From the NCBI RefSeq assembly GCF_028769735.1, contig NC_088177.1:18482599-18546598 (forward strand): DNA of 64,000 nt, written 5' to 3'. Each line of letters opens with the position of its first letter. Within the stretch, counting starts at the first letter, position 1. The stretch is from Zonotrichia leucophrys gambelii (lineage: Eukaryota; Chordata; Aves; Passeriformes; Passerellidae). A program made the position numbers and the translations under genes. The notes beneath the pieces are model-generated. The model made no database searches. It was given only the letters and a program-made list of their open reading frames with translations, and was not told where the DNA came from. Of the stretch, positions 23,440 to 36,610 are shown piece after piece.

Positions 23440-23660
23440 ACTAACTTAGATTATTTGGAGAGTTAAGTGCTTGTGTTATTGCAAATTAAACTAATTAGTA
23501 TCGTTTCCTGACAGCTGCAGTGAGCGATAGCAATTCCATGATTTTTTCTTCAGCCGCTCATGTGGGATGAAGAGAAGAGTGGAGACAGCTTTGTGATTTA
23601 ATGGAATGGGATCAGTTTATCATCATAAGGGCACATCGTTCCATTCTTAGCACAACTCTG
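23440..23660. promoter_or_regulatory. candidate enhancer (homeodomain and E-box sites)
   Basis: Non-repetitive DNA with clustered cores: TAATTA at 23492-23497, the E-box CAGCTG at 23512-23517, and ATTGCAAA (POU/CEBP-like) at 23478-23485. It also keeps a few CpGs (near 23501, 23525 and 23555), which are rare in this part of the window and hint at constraint. Cores are seen; enhancer status is inferred. Confidence 0.25.
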
Positions 23661-23929
23661 CTGTTTCCTCGGCTCCCTCTCTGTTCATCAGCTATTATTG
23701 CACTATTAACTTACTACATGGAAGCCAGGGGAGACAGATGGAAGTTACTGGGAAGTTCACAAATAACCAGACAAAAAAACTACACTGGAATTTGCTTGAA
23801 GTATTTCCTGCTTTTGGAGCTGTTGTAGATTATATTCGCCATCCTTTTAACCAAGATTGTTGCTGCCAGTAGAAGATACAAGAACCCATTTCAATACCAT
23901 AACTAGTTTAATTGTTATAAAGGCAGAAT

Positions 23930-24560
23930 CGTGAACTAGTGATGATTGAAGTCTCTAGCTTATATGAATAATTGTGTAAAAGGGGAAAGTTACAGTATTT
24001 AATTGGCAGGCATTTAGCAAATCACTTGCATTTATCATGTGTGGAAAATGTGCACCAATCATGGTGGTAAAACCATTGTGCTTACCGCTGCCCAGAATTT
24101 CCATAAGATTACGTGAGGAACAATAGCAGACAATCCCAACAAACCCTAATAAAATGTCATACAGAAAACTAAAAGTAATCTGATCAGTAAGGAAACGTCT
24201 AAGATTTCTTTAGAAGAGCCAGAATGAAATAAAACTCTTGTCCATCTCCCACTTCACAGAAGCCCACACAAATGGATAAAATTACTCTGAATTCAATTAT
24301 TCTGGAATTCTAACTTTCTAGAGACCATTGGGTCGTGCTTCAACTTTTCATTAGATCGCTTTGGTCAGATTTATGGTCTACTTATATTACTAAACTGGCT
24401 CCAAAGATTTGCTATATCTTGGAGCCATTGGAATAGACTGTAGCTTTGTGGTTCACAGACTGGATTAATGTTTTCAGCTACTAATTAATTGCTGATCACC
24501 AGCATGGAAATTGAATTATCTATAATCATATTAAAATATGGGGTTTTGTTCCTCTCCTCC
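23930..24560. promoter_or_regulatory. candidate enhancer or conserved non-coding block
   Basis: A repeat-free stretch with homeodomain cores (TAATTAATTG from 24482; CATTAGATCG near 24350) and retained CpGs near 24087, 24113, 24333 and 24357. There is no open frame and no repeat signature. The call rests on composition and site density only. Confidence 0.2.
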
Positions 24561-27500
24561 ATGAATCACTTAGCTTAGAAAATCTTGATGGAAAGAAATG
24601 CATATTTTTGAGACAACACAATACTCAAGTAAAACACTAAAAGAATTAGAGAAATAAATCCTCTTCATCATTGCTGAGCAGAAATTTATGCATAATGCCA
24701 GCTATCTACTGTCCTAGTATGGCCACTGTTTGCACAGGGCCTGAGTACCTTCCACTTCTCATGCATTTATTTTCAGAACACTATACAAAATAGGGGATTT
24801 TCATGGTTTCTAGTGACCCTTTGCCAAGGGAAGAAGTAAAGAACAAGTGAGAATTCTTCAAGGCAGCACTGGAACCATGTGGGGCAAGAGGGAGTTAAAG
24901 CTGCTTCCTCTATGTGCCAGATTTGTATCTGTAACCACATAATTTTTCATATCTATAATCAAGATGGCAATAAAAAGTCCATCAAGGGAGAAGTGGCTGT
25001 AGATCCAGTTTCCATTCACTGGTTTCAGGGACCTTACGCATTCTGAACCAGGAAGAATCTTCCATGGCCACTTAGGAAACACTGCTTTCCCAGCATCTTA
25101 ACACTTCCAGTCATTGTTTTTCCATGAGGATTGATTCCCATCAGGTATTATTTTCCTTATGTTTTACCAGTGTAAAGGGCTACAGTAAAGCTGTGCCATT
25201 CTGGTTGCTCTGCATCACTGAAAAGGAAAGATACTGTTCATCCTACACCCACCAGGCTTCCTTCTGCCACTGCTCTTGACCAGAGATTTTCTCCCTCTTG
25301 GCCAAGGACCCTTTGGTGAACTCCTTTCACCTTGCTGACTTGGCACAAAACTATTTCCCTATATATTTTTTCCTTTCATAAAATGCATTCCCAACCACAG
25401 TCAACCAATCCAGCCCTTCACTTGACACTGTGTTCATTGCCATGAGATCTGTTGGCTTGCATTCCCACAAAAAAAAGTTGAATTCACCTTTGCAGGAAAT
25501 TTCCTTTGAAAGACAAGAAGCTTGTGCTGTTACACCAGATCTTAGTAGATGATACTGCTAACATTTTATTGGGCAACAGAAACCTTTTTGTCACCTCCAT
25601 GATAAGCTGATTAAAAATATCAGTTATTTTCAAGTGAAGACCTTAATTAGGAATAAAGAAAATAATGAGCAGTAAAAATGAAAGGACATAAAAATATTCC
25701 TCAGTACTGCCCTGATGTTATTTCATAATCTGTGTTGCATTACAAAAGCCATTTGGTCAAAGGCACAAGAAAGGTATAAGTGAGTAGAAAGGAGACCCTG
25801 TTATTAGGACCAATATGTACACTTTTCAGGTACACCAAATGGGAGAGGTTACACACTGTCAAATTTATAATTGTTTAACTGAGTGGTCCAGTTATGAACA
25901 GTCTAGAAATAATCAGCACATTCTAGACTTAATTATTTTAACTGAATATTTATGGCCTTTGGACAACTCTTAAGAAAAACAGTGTGTCTCAAAACGAGGA
26001 GATATAAAACATGCACTACTGAAATGCATTGTACATTGTCATCTAGTAAAGCTGTTTCTTTAGGAAGCTCTTGCTCAATTTGTCAGCCAGGACACAAACC
26101 AGGAACACCCTCAGCCTGGACCAACCAGAGCTTTAATATTAGAGATGGGCGAACCTCTAAGTTTGTGATTTTGGGCAATTCTCACGAATCATTTCAATGG
26201 CTGACCCAACTACATGAGTGTGGGACTTCCTTTTCCTGTGTTTTAAAAGACATGCACTGTGGGTTTTTTCTTCTGTAAAACCACATTTAAACATCTGCAT
26301 AAAAACTTTCCCTTAGTTAGAGACGCCATGAACTCAGAGATGAGAATACCTTACATCCTCCAGGACAATATCCATTAGGTAAAAGGTAAAATCAAAGGCA
26401 CATAATAACAAATCAGTTTTACAATCAGCCATGTAGAAGAAAGTCTGGATTGTAATTGAGTTTGCCTTCATTGTTTCCAGCAACAGGCTTCTACTTCAAC
26501 TTCCTGTCATCAAACTTTACCCAAGGTCAAGTGATACATCCCTGCAGAAATTAGGGCACTGTCAGTAACAGGGACTTTGCCCCATGAGCTCCTCATGACT
26601 GAAGCAGTGACAACAATGAGAAGTTTGACCAATGCTCCTGCTGTAGGCAAAGCCAAGTCTGCTCTCTGTTTCTGTCTCCTCACAGGTCTTCAGAACTGTG
26701 CCTGTGTGTCCAGTTTGGTTTAGAAATCTACTAATTTGTTGGTAGTTTGCTATTTGGGCTAATCAAGGTGGTTTTTAGTGAGTAAACACACATCAGTGTC
26801 TGCAGACAGCAGATAGGAAGCTAACATCAAAATCAGCTGAGACTTCTTATGCTCATAGAAATTCAGTATAATGCTTTTAAAATGTCAGGAGCAAAAGTAG
26901 TCTGATTTTAATTTAAATTCAACTTTTTAAAGTACATTTTTATGAACTATTGGCTCATATAATTCTAGATGTCTTAAATTATTATGAGCTTGAGGAAGCA
27001 ATATTTCAACACGATACATCATGGAAAAGCACTCACTGAGGGTCTCTAGCTCTCAAAACTGACTAGTCATTTTGAGTATCTGATATATCTGAGACTGATT
27101 GTATTATGTTTTAGTATCTATCATCAGAGAGGCAAACTTGCTTAAGACATCTCAAGACAGTCTTTTGCAATCTGATTTCCAAAAGTTCTTGAACATTAGT
27201 GAACTGATATCCTAGATTTAGACAGGCACTAAAAACATACAATAATTACTTTGAGATTCTGTGAAAATTTAGACTGAGCAACCTTTCATAAAAGTTTTGA
27301 GGGACATAATCTCAAGACCGTAGTCTCAAAGTTATTGAAGAAGTGAGATCTGGTGAACACAATGTTTCTTTATGGACTGGAAGAAAGAAACAGAATTGGG
27401 TTTCTTTACCAGAAGCACATTGCTATTTCTTTATTATAAGATAAATTAAAACAAAAAAGTCAGCTATTGACTTCTTAGGTTACAAGGGTTACCACAAAAG

Positions 27501-30500
27501 CAAAATAAAGCTCACACTGCTGATCTATTCCAGGGGTTATGGCCAGTCCTGTCTGGAACAATAGCCACAGCAGAACCCACACAGTGCAGCAAGGATGTGC
27601 TACTTGAAAAAATACAGCTTTGCAGAACTTGTCGTGTTTCAGTGGCAGACACTCCTGAGACATACAGTTAGTCCCCTCATGACAAATATTGTCTATTACT
27701 CAATTAACACATCTTTAAACTGAGAAGACAGGCTCTTGGCAAGAGGCACTTGCATTGTGTAGTTAAACAGATAAAATAGTTGCTTGCCTCGTTATAGAAA
27801 AATTCTCAGCAGAGGCAGTGTGCAGCCCTCCCTCCCAGCTGACAGCATCTCTAATCAGGCTGCTACTCCAGCAGCTACAGCTCCAAATGCTCCCCATCCC
27901 CACAGAACATGCCTTGCAGTGGCCTGACACCACTGGCTATGAGTTTGCAGCGTTGCACTCCAAGAGCCAGAAAGCCTCAATGCCTATCAGCTGCAGTAGA
28001 TGCATCCACTCTCCATTTGCTTTCCTACCAGCAGTCAACACTGCACCTTCAGAGAGTTACACAAGGCTTTGCCACAGACTCTTCCTCTGATCTGAGTGAG
28101 GAGCACATGTCTAAAGTTTATCCAACACAGCTGGCTTGGCACACCTTGCTTTTTCTTTCAGGATCAGAAAGTACTTCACATCATCTCAAAAAAGCAGCAC
28201 TGCTAGCACTCACTAAAAGTGCATGTCAGCATTCAAGAAAGGAAGGAAGGACAAAAAGAAAGTCACAGTAATGAAGCTTCTGCCTATTACTCATCCCAGC
28301 CAGTAATTTAGAAATAAGAAAACAGTTGACCAGAGAATTACAGTGTGGTTGTCTGATACTTAATGAGCATCCCAGGGCCACAGGCTCCCTCACCATCAGA
28401 AAGAGCCTTCAGAATCCTCTCCAGGGGAGTGTATTTCTATTACACCCCACAGAAAACTTCCTTTTTGAAAGATCTTAATTTAAAATCCTGAATTCATCAA
28501 GAACAGAACTTTCTCAGTCACTTCTTATTCCTTACACCTTCCCTTATATCTCCCACTGGAGAAAACAGGACCTGCAGGTTACTGCTTCGATACCAACACT
28601 GTGAAGCAGGCAAGCCTCAGTCCATACAGTCTGTGGCCTCCATGAAATGCCATCTGTGGCTCCCAGGGAGGCTGCTCCTGTCACTGCAGCACAGACAGGT
28701 CAGTTTGGCAGCAATGGTCTGGTTTTGTTTGGACATTGCAGGTATGTGGACCAATCACCAAGTTCCACAAACTTCGATTCAGCATTTTAAGATTCAGCTT
28801 TATTTTGGTCTTGGGGTCAGAAGCCAGTCCTGCAGACTTCCTTTCAAACCCACAGTCATGTGCCCTCCCTCTTCTCCAACCCTCTCCCCTCTCAGGTAGG
28901 AGATACCTTTGGTCAAAGATGATTAATCAACAGGCTTTTTGATTGGGCTGGAATGGGATTTATAGCACTTTTTTCCACTGTGAAGCCAAACAGGCTGAGG
29001 CAACTGCCATGGATCTAGAATTACATATGAATGTACTCTTCAATGGATCGCACCTTCTCTCACACTTCCATGCAGATTTTCAACTGCTTCTTATTTTATC
29101 CTAATATCCTAGAGCCTTTAAATATTTTTGCTGTTAAATAACTTGCATCTTTTTAATACAAATGAAGAAGTAGTAATAAAATGTCCACCTTTCTAATGTC
29201 TAGTTTCAAATTGTTTGGCTGTGCTTAGAACATAAAAGAATGTACACATAGGAGACCTTGGTGTCTTATTGTGCTAAGTACACTCCTCTCTAATAGAGTG
29301 ACTCGGAAATGTGATCATGCATTAAGACCAAAGACTAGAAATATAAAGCCTCCAGGCTGGACAGCAATGTCTGCTTTTGCTTAAACAGTAGACAGGAGGG
29401 GAGTTTGAAGGCAGGAGATCAAGTGCTAATTATCAGAATTATTGATGACTACAATGTCTATTTCTAAAAATGTTAGCCATTTATTTAGGCACACAGACCC
29501 ATAGGGAAACAAATCTTCTGTACTCTTTGCCCCAGGAATGTTTCCTACAACATTAAGCCGTGTATTTCTTTGTCTTAAATAGCCACTATCAAGCCAAATG
29601 AAAAAATTTATGTAGTTACTTCACAATGAAGTGTTTGCTCAAAAACTAAAAAAAAATTCCATCTGTTTTTTTATTATAAAAATTCAGGTTTGCTTACACA
29701 CTATTCCTATGCATGGCTATTTTTGAAATGAGAATCTTCTGCACAAAAGTTACTTTTCTGCACAACACTTGGTAAAAAATCCAGAGAATAAAAATTCCTG
29801 ATCTTCCAACAAACTCCACCAAGCAGAATAATTTTAAATTCTATTGCAATAGAAAAATTTTCTAACCAATCTTCAGTCCAGAGAAAAGACAAACTACTAC
29901 CAATATCTTTCTTCTAAGGATCTATAATCTTAAATTTCAGAGTTAAAAGAATCAGAAAAGAACAGATTTCTTCTAGATTTCTATGACTTATTCTCTACCT
30001 GCTATATACTCAACTTCCTTATTTAAAGAGTTCAAGGTTTTGAAATCAGGTGACCAGTCTTTCAGTGCTCTAATACTTACATATCATTCTCCTATTTTAA
30101 AAGAGTTAGTGGAAGTGGTGAGAAGGGCAGGTACTTAGGGCTGTCATCTTCATTAGCCATCTCTTGGCTTTCATGTTAGTGACATTCTGCTTACGGGATT
30201 TACTATTTTAATGATTTAAATAAGAATAAATGCTCTGAGAAGAGGAAGGAACTAAAAAGATAACTGTAGGGGTATTCTCTGATCCTATTCCTACTTGATC
30301 ACATAGGATTCATTAACCATTTGTTCTCACAGTGTCTCCAGACATCAGAAGTGGCAGCTAATACAGGAGAAGTGCAATTTACACTGGAAGTGTACCCCAC
30401 TAATGTTCAAACAGCCAACTTAGGAAATGCTGGGCTGTTTTTGGAACAACAACAGCAATAATAACAGCTATTCAGAGCTGCAGCCATGCAAACTGATTAA

Positions 30501-32075
30501 AACAGTGCTAGTCCTGGATTAGTGAGATTTGACTCTGGTAAGACCACTTTTTGCTGTGTGGCAGAAAGAGTTCCCTTTTGTGTGTTACTACTCCAGTACA
30601 GCACTATGCGTTGGACAGACAGGCCAGGGCAGTGAGGAGGATTTCTGCTGCAGGGCTCTGCACTCTGGGCAGCTTGATGCACTCTGAGGCAGATTACTGT
30701 GATTTGCCACCATGCAATCCACAGATATGATTGCATCTCATTTCAGAACTAAGTGGAACCGTCTGCCCCTTTGTGTTCAATCAAAAGCCATGCACTGACT
30801 CTCAAATTACATCTGCATTTACCACCTAAAACATGAAAGGGAGCTTGTTTTTTCCAGCAGTATCTCCACTCTTTGTGCAGCAAATTCAGTAACCCACCTG
30901 CTCTGATATGCACAGCAGTTCCCTTCTTCTCCCACAGACAAGATGATGGGATTTATTTCAATCCAAGAATCTATTCTCCCATTTTCCCTGTTGGGCAGTT
31001 CCAGGTTCTCAGGCTCCAGCTCTGGCCAGTTTTGTAAAAAATACAAGTTTCTGAATTGTGTAATAAATCCCCTGCCAGTGTGAAAAGCCTTGGGGTCAGT
31101 ACGTACCCTTTTCTTTTAAAACTAAGCCTATATAATAGGACAGCTGTATTTCACAGCTACCATTATTAGCTGCATAGCAAAGAAGGACACCTGTATGGCT
31201 CAGCTGAAATGACATTCCCTCCTAAAGAATGCCTTGTATCCCCATAGGGTGAGGCAAATACCTGCTGTCAAACCTCATACACGAAAACTTAAATAAAAAG
31301 AGCCTTATCACTGTACCTTTTTAGATGGGAACAGAGATTAAAGAATGTGTTCAGGTCACCTAGGAATTCTGCAGTGCAACAAAATGGACACAGATCTTCA
31401 AAATTCTACCTGAGCAATTTAACTACAAAGCTTTTTTTCTGTTCAAGCAATCAGAAGCAGTTTAACCAGCATGACTTTTTATCCTTTTACAAACTAACTA
31501 AAGTGCTTATATAAGACCATAAATTTTCTGGTGGATGAAATACCATTTCTGGGGATCTCTCTGCCATGTTGTTTTGTACAGTTTTAATCAGCTTGATGCC
31601 AGCAGTGATAAGATTTACCCCTACCCAGAACAACACAGAGCTCAACCCCAGAAGCCATGGATCTGTGACTGACATTTGAAAGACTGTAGACAGTATTTTC
31701 TATTCCTAGCATCATCAAGCAGAGCCCTGCAGGAGACTGTGGCTTCCTTGGATTGACAGCTGATGGCTGCCAAGGGGAACAAATACTGGGTATAGATTTT
31801 CCTATTTCCTCATATAAGCCTCTCACCAGGAGAAGGCTCCTTAGGAGGTGGGAGAGAGGGAAGAGAGGGTGATGCAGAAGATAAAAACAGCAGCACAATC
31901 CCACTAATCATATGTCTGAAGATAGCATTGTTTGAAACAATGAAAACAGACAGGATAACACCCACCTCTACTCATTTCCTTTTCCCAGAACATCTTCCCC
32001 TTGGAATACATGAGTCACCTGGAATAAGTGTCAGGCCTGATTGCTGTTGCAGGTAGTGTTGGAGCACATACCATA

Positions 32076-32590
32076 GTAGAATCAGAGTTGCAAGGGACCT
32101 TAAAAATCATCTAGTTTCAGCTCCTCTCCCTTTGGCAGGGGCACTTTCAACTAGACCAGGTTGCTCAAAGCCTCATACAATTTGGCCTTGAGCACTTTCA
32201 GGGACAGCCCTGTGGGGCATCCACAGCATCTCTGAACAACCTGTGCCAGTGCCTCATCATCTCACTGTAAAAAAATTGCCTCCTAATATCTAATATAAAC
32301 GTACAGTCTTTCAGTTTACAGCCATTTCCCCTTCTCCTGTCACTACATGCTCACATAAAAAAGTCCCTCTCCAGCTCTCTTGTAGGCTCCCTTCAGGTAC
32401 TGGAAGGCTGCATTTAGGTCACCCCAAAGCCTTCTCTTCTCCAAGTTGAACAAACCAAACTCCCAGTCTTTCCTCGAAGGAGAGATGCTCCATTCCTCTG
32501 ATCATCGTGATGATCTCCTCTGGACTCTCTCCAACATCTTGATGTCCTACCTGAGATGCAGGAGTCCAGGTAGCATCTCATGAGTAGCTG
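32076..32590 (-). mobile_element. CR1 LINE, 3' part, 5'-truncated
   Basis: The plus strand reads as the reverse complement of the avian CR1 3' end. It opens with the terminal AGAATCA... stretch and 'aagggaccttaaaaatcatc', passes through 'actagaccaggttgctcaaa', and finishes in the 'ctcctctggactctctccaa' region. About 515 bp remain, so the 3' end of the element lies at 32076 and its 5' part is missing, the usual result of incomplete target-primed reverse transcription. No reverse-transcriptase frame survives. Several substitutions and small indels against the consensus I remember suggest an old copy. This is the strongest evidence that the DNA is avian. Confidence 0.95.
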
Positions 32591-35500
32591 CTATGATAAA
32601 CAATTTCATAACCATTTATGAATTTTAAATTAATTTTAAAAAGCATTCATTTTAAAACAAATCAAGCCAAAATTTCCAAAACCAGAGTTTCTTGTGCCAT
32701 TGCCAGACTAGTTTCTAGCCTTCTATCTCCTAGTGATGTCAGTCACTAGGAGCCTTCATGGCTTAGCATACTGAAAACACCTCATGGCCGCTTACTAAAA
32801 ACCTACAGCCTAGGCAATCTAATCAAGGAAATGGCATGCCCATGTGTTAGTGCCAGCTTCCACCCTCCAGGGTCAGCTGCGCACACATGGAATGTGTGAG
32901 TCAGTGCACATACAATAACAAGCAATGTTCAAAGCAGCACATGCTGGTTTGTGAGCTGTATATGTCTGAGACCTCTATCCCAGCACACTGATTGCTACAG
33001 CTTTCATTCTTTTTTGTTCATCATCATGAAGCAACCTCTAGTGTTTCAGCCCAAGAAATAGTGCAGTCTCCTCCCCACATCAAAGAGACGTCTAATATTA
33101 GTGCCTTGCAAAACAGGACTTCAACTGCTATCCAGAACTACTTAGAAACAAACGGAAAACAAAAGCCAAAGCCTCCTCATCATTATACAACTGCAAATGT
33201 TTTGGTCCTCCATGTCAAACAAGCTTAGTTTTGACATAGACTTCTAAAGTTTCTGCTGGCTTGGCAATCAACACCCCTGTCTCACAAGCTTCTTAATATC
33301 CTAAAATTCCACAGCTGAACAGCAAGGAATGATTTGATGAGAAATGATGGATTAATTAATCTCACATATCTGTTTAAGAAAATGACAGGAATTAAATAAT
33401 TTAAAGCTAAAACTCTTTGCATGTCTTTCTTCTGAAAGACTCTCTGTATCAAATGCTATGAATTCATGTTACTCTGCCACCAGTAAGGCTTTTGCAATGT
33501 AGCAGAGGCAGCAAATAACATATAATAACCTGTGGTGAACTGTCATAAATAGTTAATTTGATACTAAACACATTTCCAACAAGCAATTGACAGAGATATT
33601 TTCTAGGTGCTAAAGTATTTTTGTGTCACTGAATTAGTATCACAAGTGTCTCAAGTCCTCCAGCAGGAAGAAATATCTGCAACCAAGGGGATTTTTTTAA
33701 ATCATGGTTTTGGCACTTTCTAGAGGCCTCCTATTCAGCTAATGGCTCTAGCACAAGTTTACAAGCACAGAGGCAGGCTGGATGCTAGGAGAACATTGCC
33801 ATTCCTCCCAGGGAGCAATTGGAGGTCTGTCAGACCAGCTAGGGGCAATGCAGAAAACTTTCCAGGAAGCCACAGACATTTTTATTTCTCTGTAGCCTTT
33901 TAGCTGTCTGGCAAGCATTAGAAACTCCTTCTCACATCAGCCCTAAAGAGGACTGCCCATGTTACCATCCCATAGAGAAGGCTCTGGGGTCCCAAGACCA
34001 CCACAACATCATATGCAGGCCATGTGCCCTGGTGGCAGCCATCTCCATTCCATGCAGATATTTTAATTTGCCACTTTCAAAGCAGCTGTGTCAGTACAAG
34101 CGAACTTGGAGGGGGCCACACTTACCCCTGAGGAACCAGCTGCAGGAGGAATTTGATGAGCAAACTCACACTTGTGCTATTACAGCTGAGAGCATGGCAG
34201 GGGTGCTTTCTCCCTCCCTGCAGTGGCTGTGATCATGGCTTAGGCAGTCACACAGTCCTGCTCCTGCTTGGCTTCACAATGGATTAGAAATGCAAGGGTT
34301 TGGTGTAACACAGTAAGGAAGCCACATGCTAAGGCTCTACATCAAGGCATTTGAGAATCATGTTCATGACATATTGTGTAAAGAGATAAATAATGCTCTT
34401 CTGATGCTGGTTTCCATCTACAACACTACTAATAGAACACTTATTAAAAGAGCAGCTCTTACAAACTTTGGGAAAAGGGCAGAGAACAAGCAAAGTGCTG
34501 TGTATTTGCATACATACTGAGATCCTTGAGTATTAAAACTGCTATAACTTTTTTTTTCCAAGTATCATCTGTTGCATTCTTGAATACAGTCAACCCCTAC
34601 AGTCCAGGAACTTGGGCAGAAACAAAGCAAGCATATGGTACGTCCCACAGAAACTTATATTATTATTTTTGTGCAGAAGCATAAGTTTTCATGAAATTAA
34701 AAATAATATTTACCATACTTTTGCACATATATCTGTATCTCAAATAATCTATGCAAAGTCAGAGGGTAGATGGGAGTCTGATGGAACTATCCCTCTAGAG
34801 GGAGGACCCATGACCACAGAGAATACACTGCATTGTTCTAGGAAAGAGAGAAGATCAAGAAATGCATCCTATTTTAGCATCATGATCTGCTTGCATAGCT
34901 TAAAACTGCCTACGTACCTAAATACCTGATATAGGAAAAGCAGGAATTTTCAGTTGATACTGATGCAGTGATCAACATAGATGCATTCACAGGACACCCC
35001 TCCTCTCCACATTCTGGATTTCTGGAAAGGGATCAGCACCAGGAAAGCTGGGAAAGCCCTCATTACCAATGGGACACACACAAGGAAGAACATTTACATT
35101 TATATATAATTCTTAACATATCTGTGTTTTGGGCTCACTTCTCATGAAGTGCTCTCTTCAAATGTCCCTGTTTCAACCATGATTATCCTGAGCCACAGGA
35201 GTTTATATTTGGAATGTGCCCTTTGCCTGTCAGGGCTCCACTTTAATCTTTTCATTCCAGGTGGACTTTCTAAAGCAAGGCATAGTAGACCAAGGCAAAG
35301 TTTATATGGAAAGTGTATGAAGTGAATTTAATGTTTCAGTTTTGTGGTGGCCAATTTGAAACATGCCTAATCTGACGAAATTTAAAATAAGTGTTGTGAC
35401 ACTCAGAATCACACCGTATGCATCACACTGTGAACCCACCTATTTCAGATGTCTAAAATCCAGCTTGGTTAAAACAAGAAAATTATTTCAAATATTCCAA

Positions 35501-36289
35501 AATTCAAGAACAATGTTCATAGTGCCATACGAAGCTGAAGAGTCAGTCATAGAAGCCAATCTGTGACAGAATAGTCGGAAAACCCTAACATGACTATATC
35601 CAGACATCTTAAACACGGGTTTGGCTGGCAGTCTGGAAAATGCTAAGTTTAAATGCCAGTATTTGCACTTGATAGTACACTAAATGCATAAATCCTTTAA
35701 CATGATACTTTGCTTGAGTCAGAATTCTATGCCTATAAAGCTATTAACACTAAACCACAAATGCCCCAGCAGTTTAAGAGGTGGAAACTGAGTTGCTGAC
35801 ATGTTATTGGGGTTTTATGGAAGCAGGTACATTACGGAAAACTATTGGAAAAGAATTAATTTTTAAAATAATGTTTTGTTAATGACATATCATCCAGATG
35901 TAAAAACTATCATTTGCTTTTAAGGCACTTGGGTTATCATAAATGTGGCTGCTGATGATTTTTATGATGAAATAAAGACTTGCTCTCAACGCAGAGTAAT
36001 AGGAAAAGTTCAAACATGGAAAATATTTTTTGCATTACTTGAAGAATCAGTTTTCTCAGGGTTTTCACTTCTATATTTTAGGGGAAACCAAAGTATCCAA
36101 TTTGTCTTTTTTATTTATTTCATTTTTTCCCCTGAAAACATTTTGACATTCTGTACTCACTTGTTTTAGAAAAACAAGGATCTTTTTTTTTCCTTAAACC
36201 CACATCACTTTAGTAAAAAAATAGACATTTAACAGAAACTGAAAATTCTTGTTAAGAAAAAATAGAACATACTAGGTTTAAAAATCTCT

Positions 36290-36610
36290 TGACAGGAAAC
36301 TGTTGGCCAATCCTATTCCTAGAAGCTTATTGATCCTTTATTTGTGAAGAATTAGCTGCCTGAGAGCTGACAGCAAATCGTAGTGTGCTTCATTGCCTAA
36401 TGAGTATCTCAGCACATTTCAGCAATAATATCTGCCCCAAGTTGAGCATTTCAGAAGTGAGAGATTGTTTTGATGCTTCTGATATGCTTTTCCCCTTTGC
36501 ATCACAAGAGGAGCTCTGGGATAAACAAATAAGCCTAATTTACCTGATGAAATTATGATGGCTCTTAACAAGAGCAGATTTCGAATTCCTCTTTAGAAAG
36601 AAGGTAAATT
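36290..36610. promoter_or_regulatory. candidate enhancer (forkhead and POU-like sites)
   Basis: A repeat-free block with a canonical forkhead core, ATAAACAAA, at 36521-36529, CTTTGCAT (POU-like) at 36495-36502, and homeodomain-type CTAATG/CTAATT cores. Isolated CpGs remain near 36379 and 36580. Enhancer function is inferred from site density only. Confidence 0.25.

Larger units (their letters stand above)
18141..32075. other. gene-free AT-rich DNA, middle of the desert
   Basis: No recognisable gene. The minus strand at 18141-18755 (204 codons) and, in another frame, 18704-19126 (140 codons) is unusually open for AT-rich DNA. The predicted peptides are rich in His, Cys and Phe and show no domain. 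Other items are an 11-bp tandem duplication at 19728-19749, overlapping hairpins at 22821-22850, and two candidate enhancers at 23.4-24.6 kb. CpG is rare throughout. Confidence 0.6.

Noticed and set aside
28560..28960. Possible further LTR or exon, suggested by a locally richer composition and CAG|GTATGT near 28741.
   Set aside because: No match to an LTR family I recognise, no poly-A signal in a fitting place, and the frames here have no domain.
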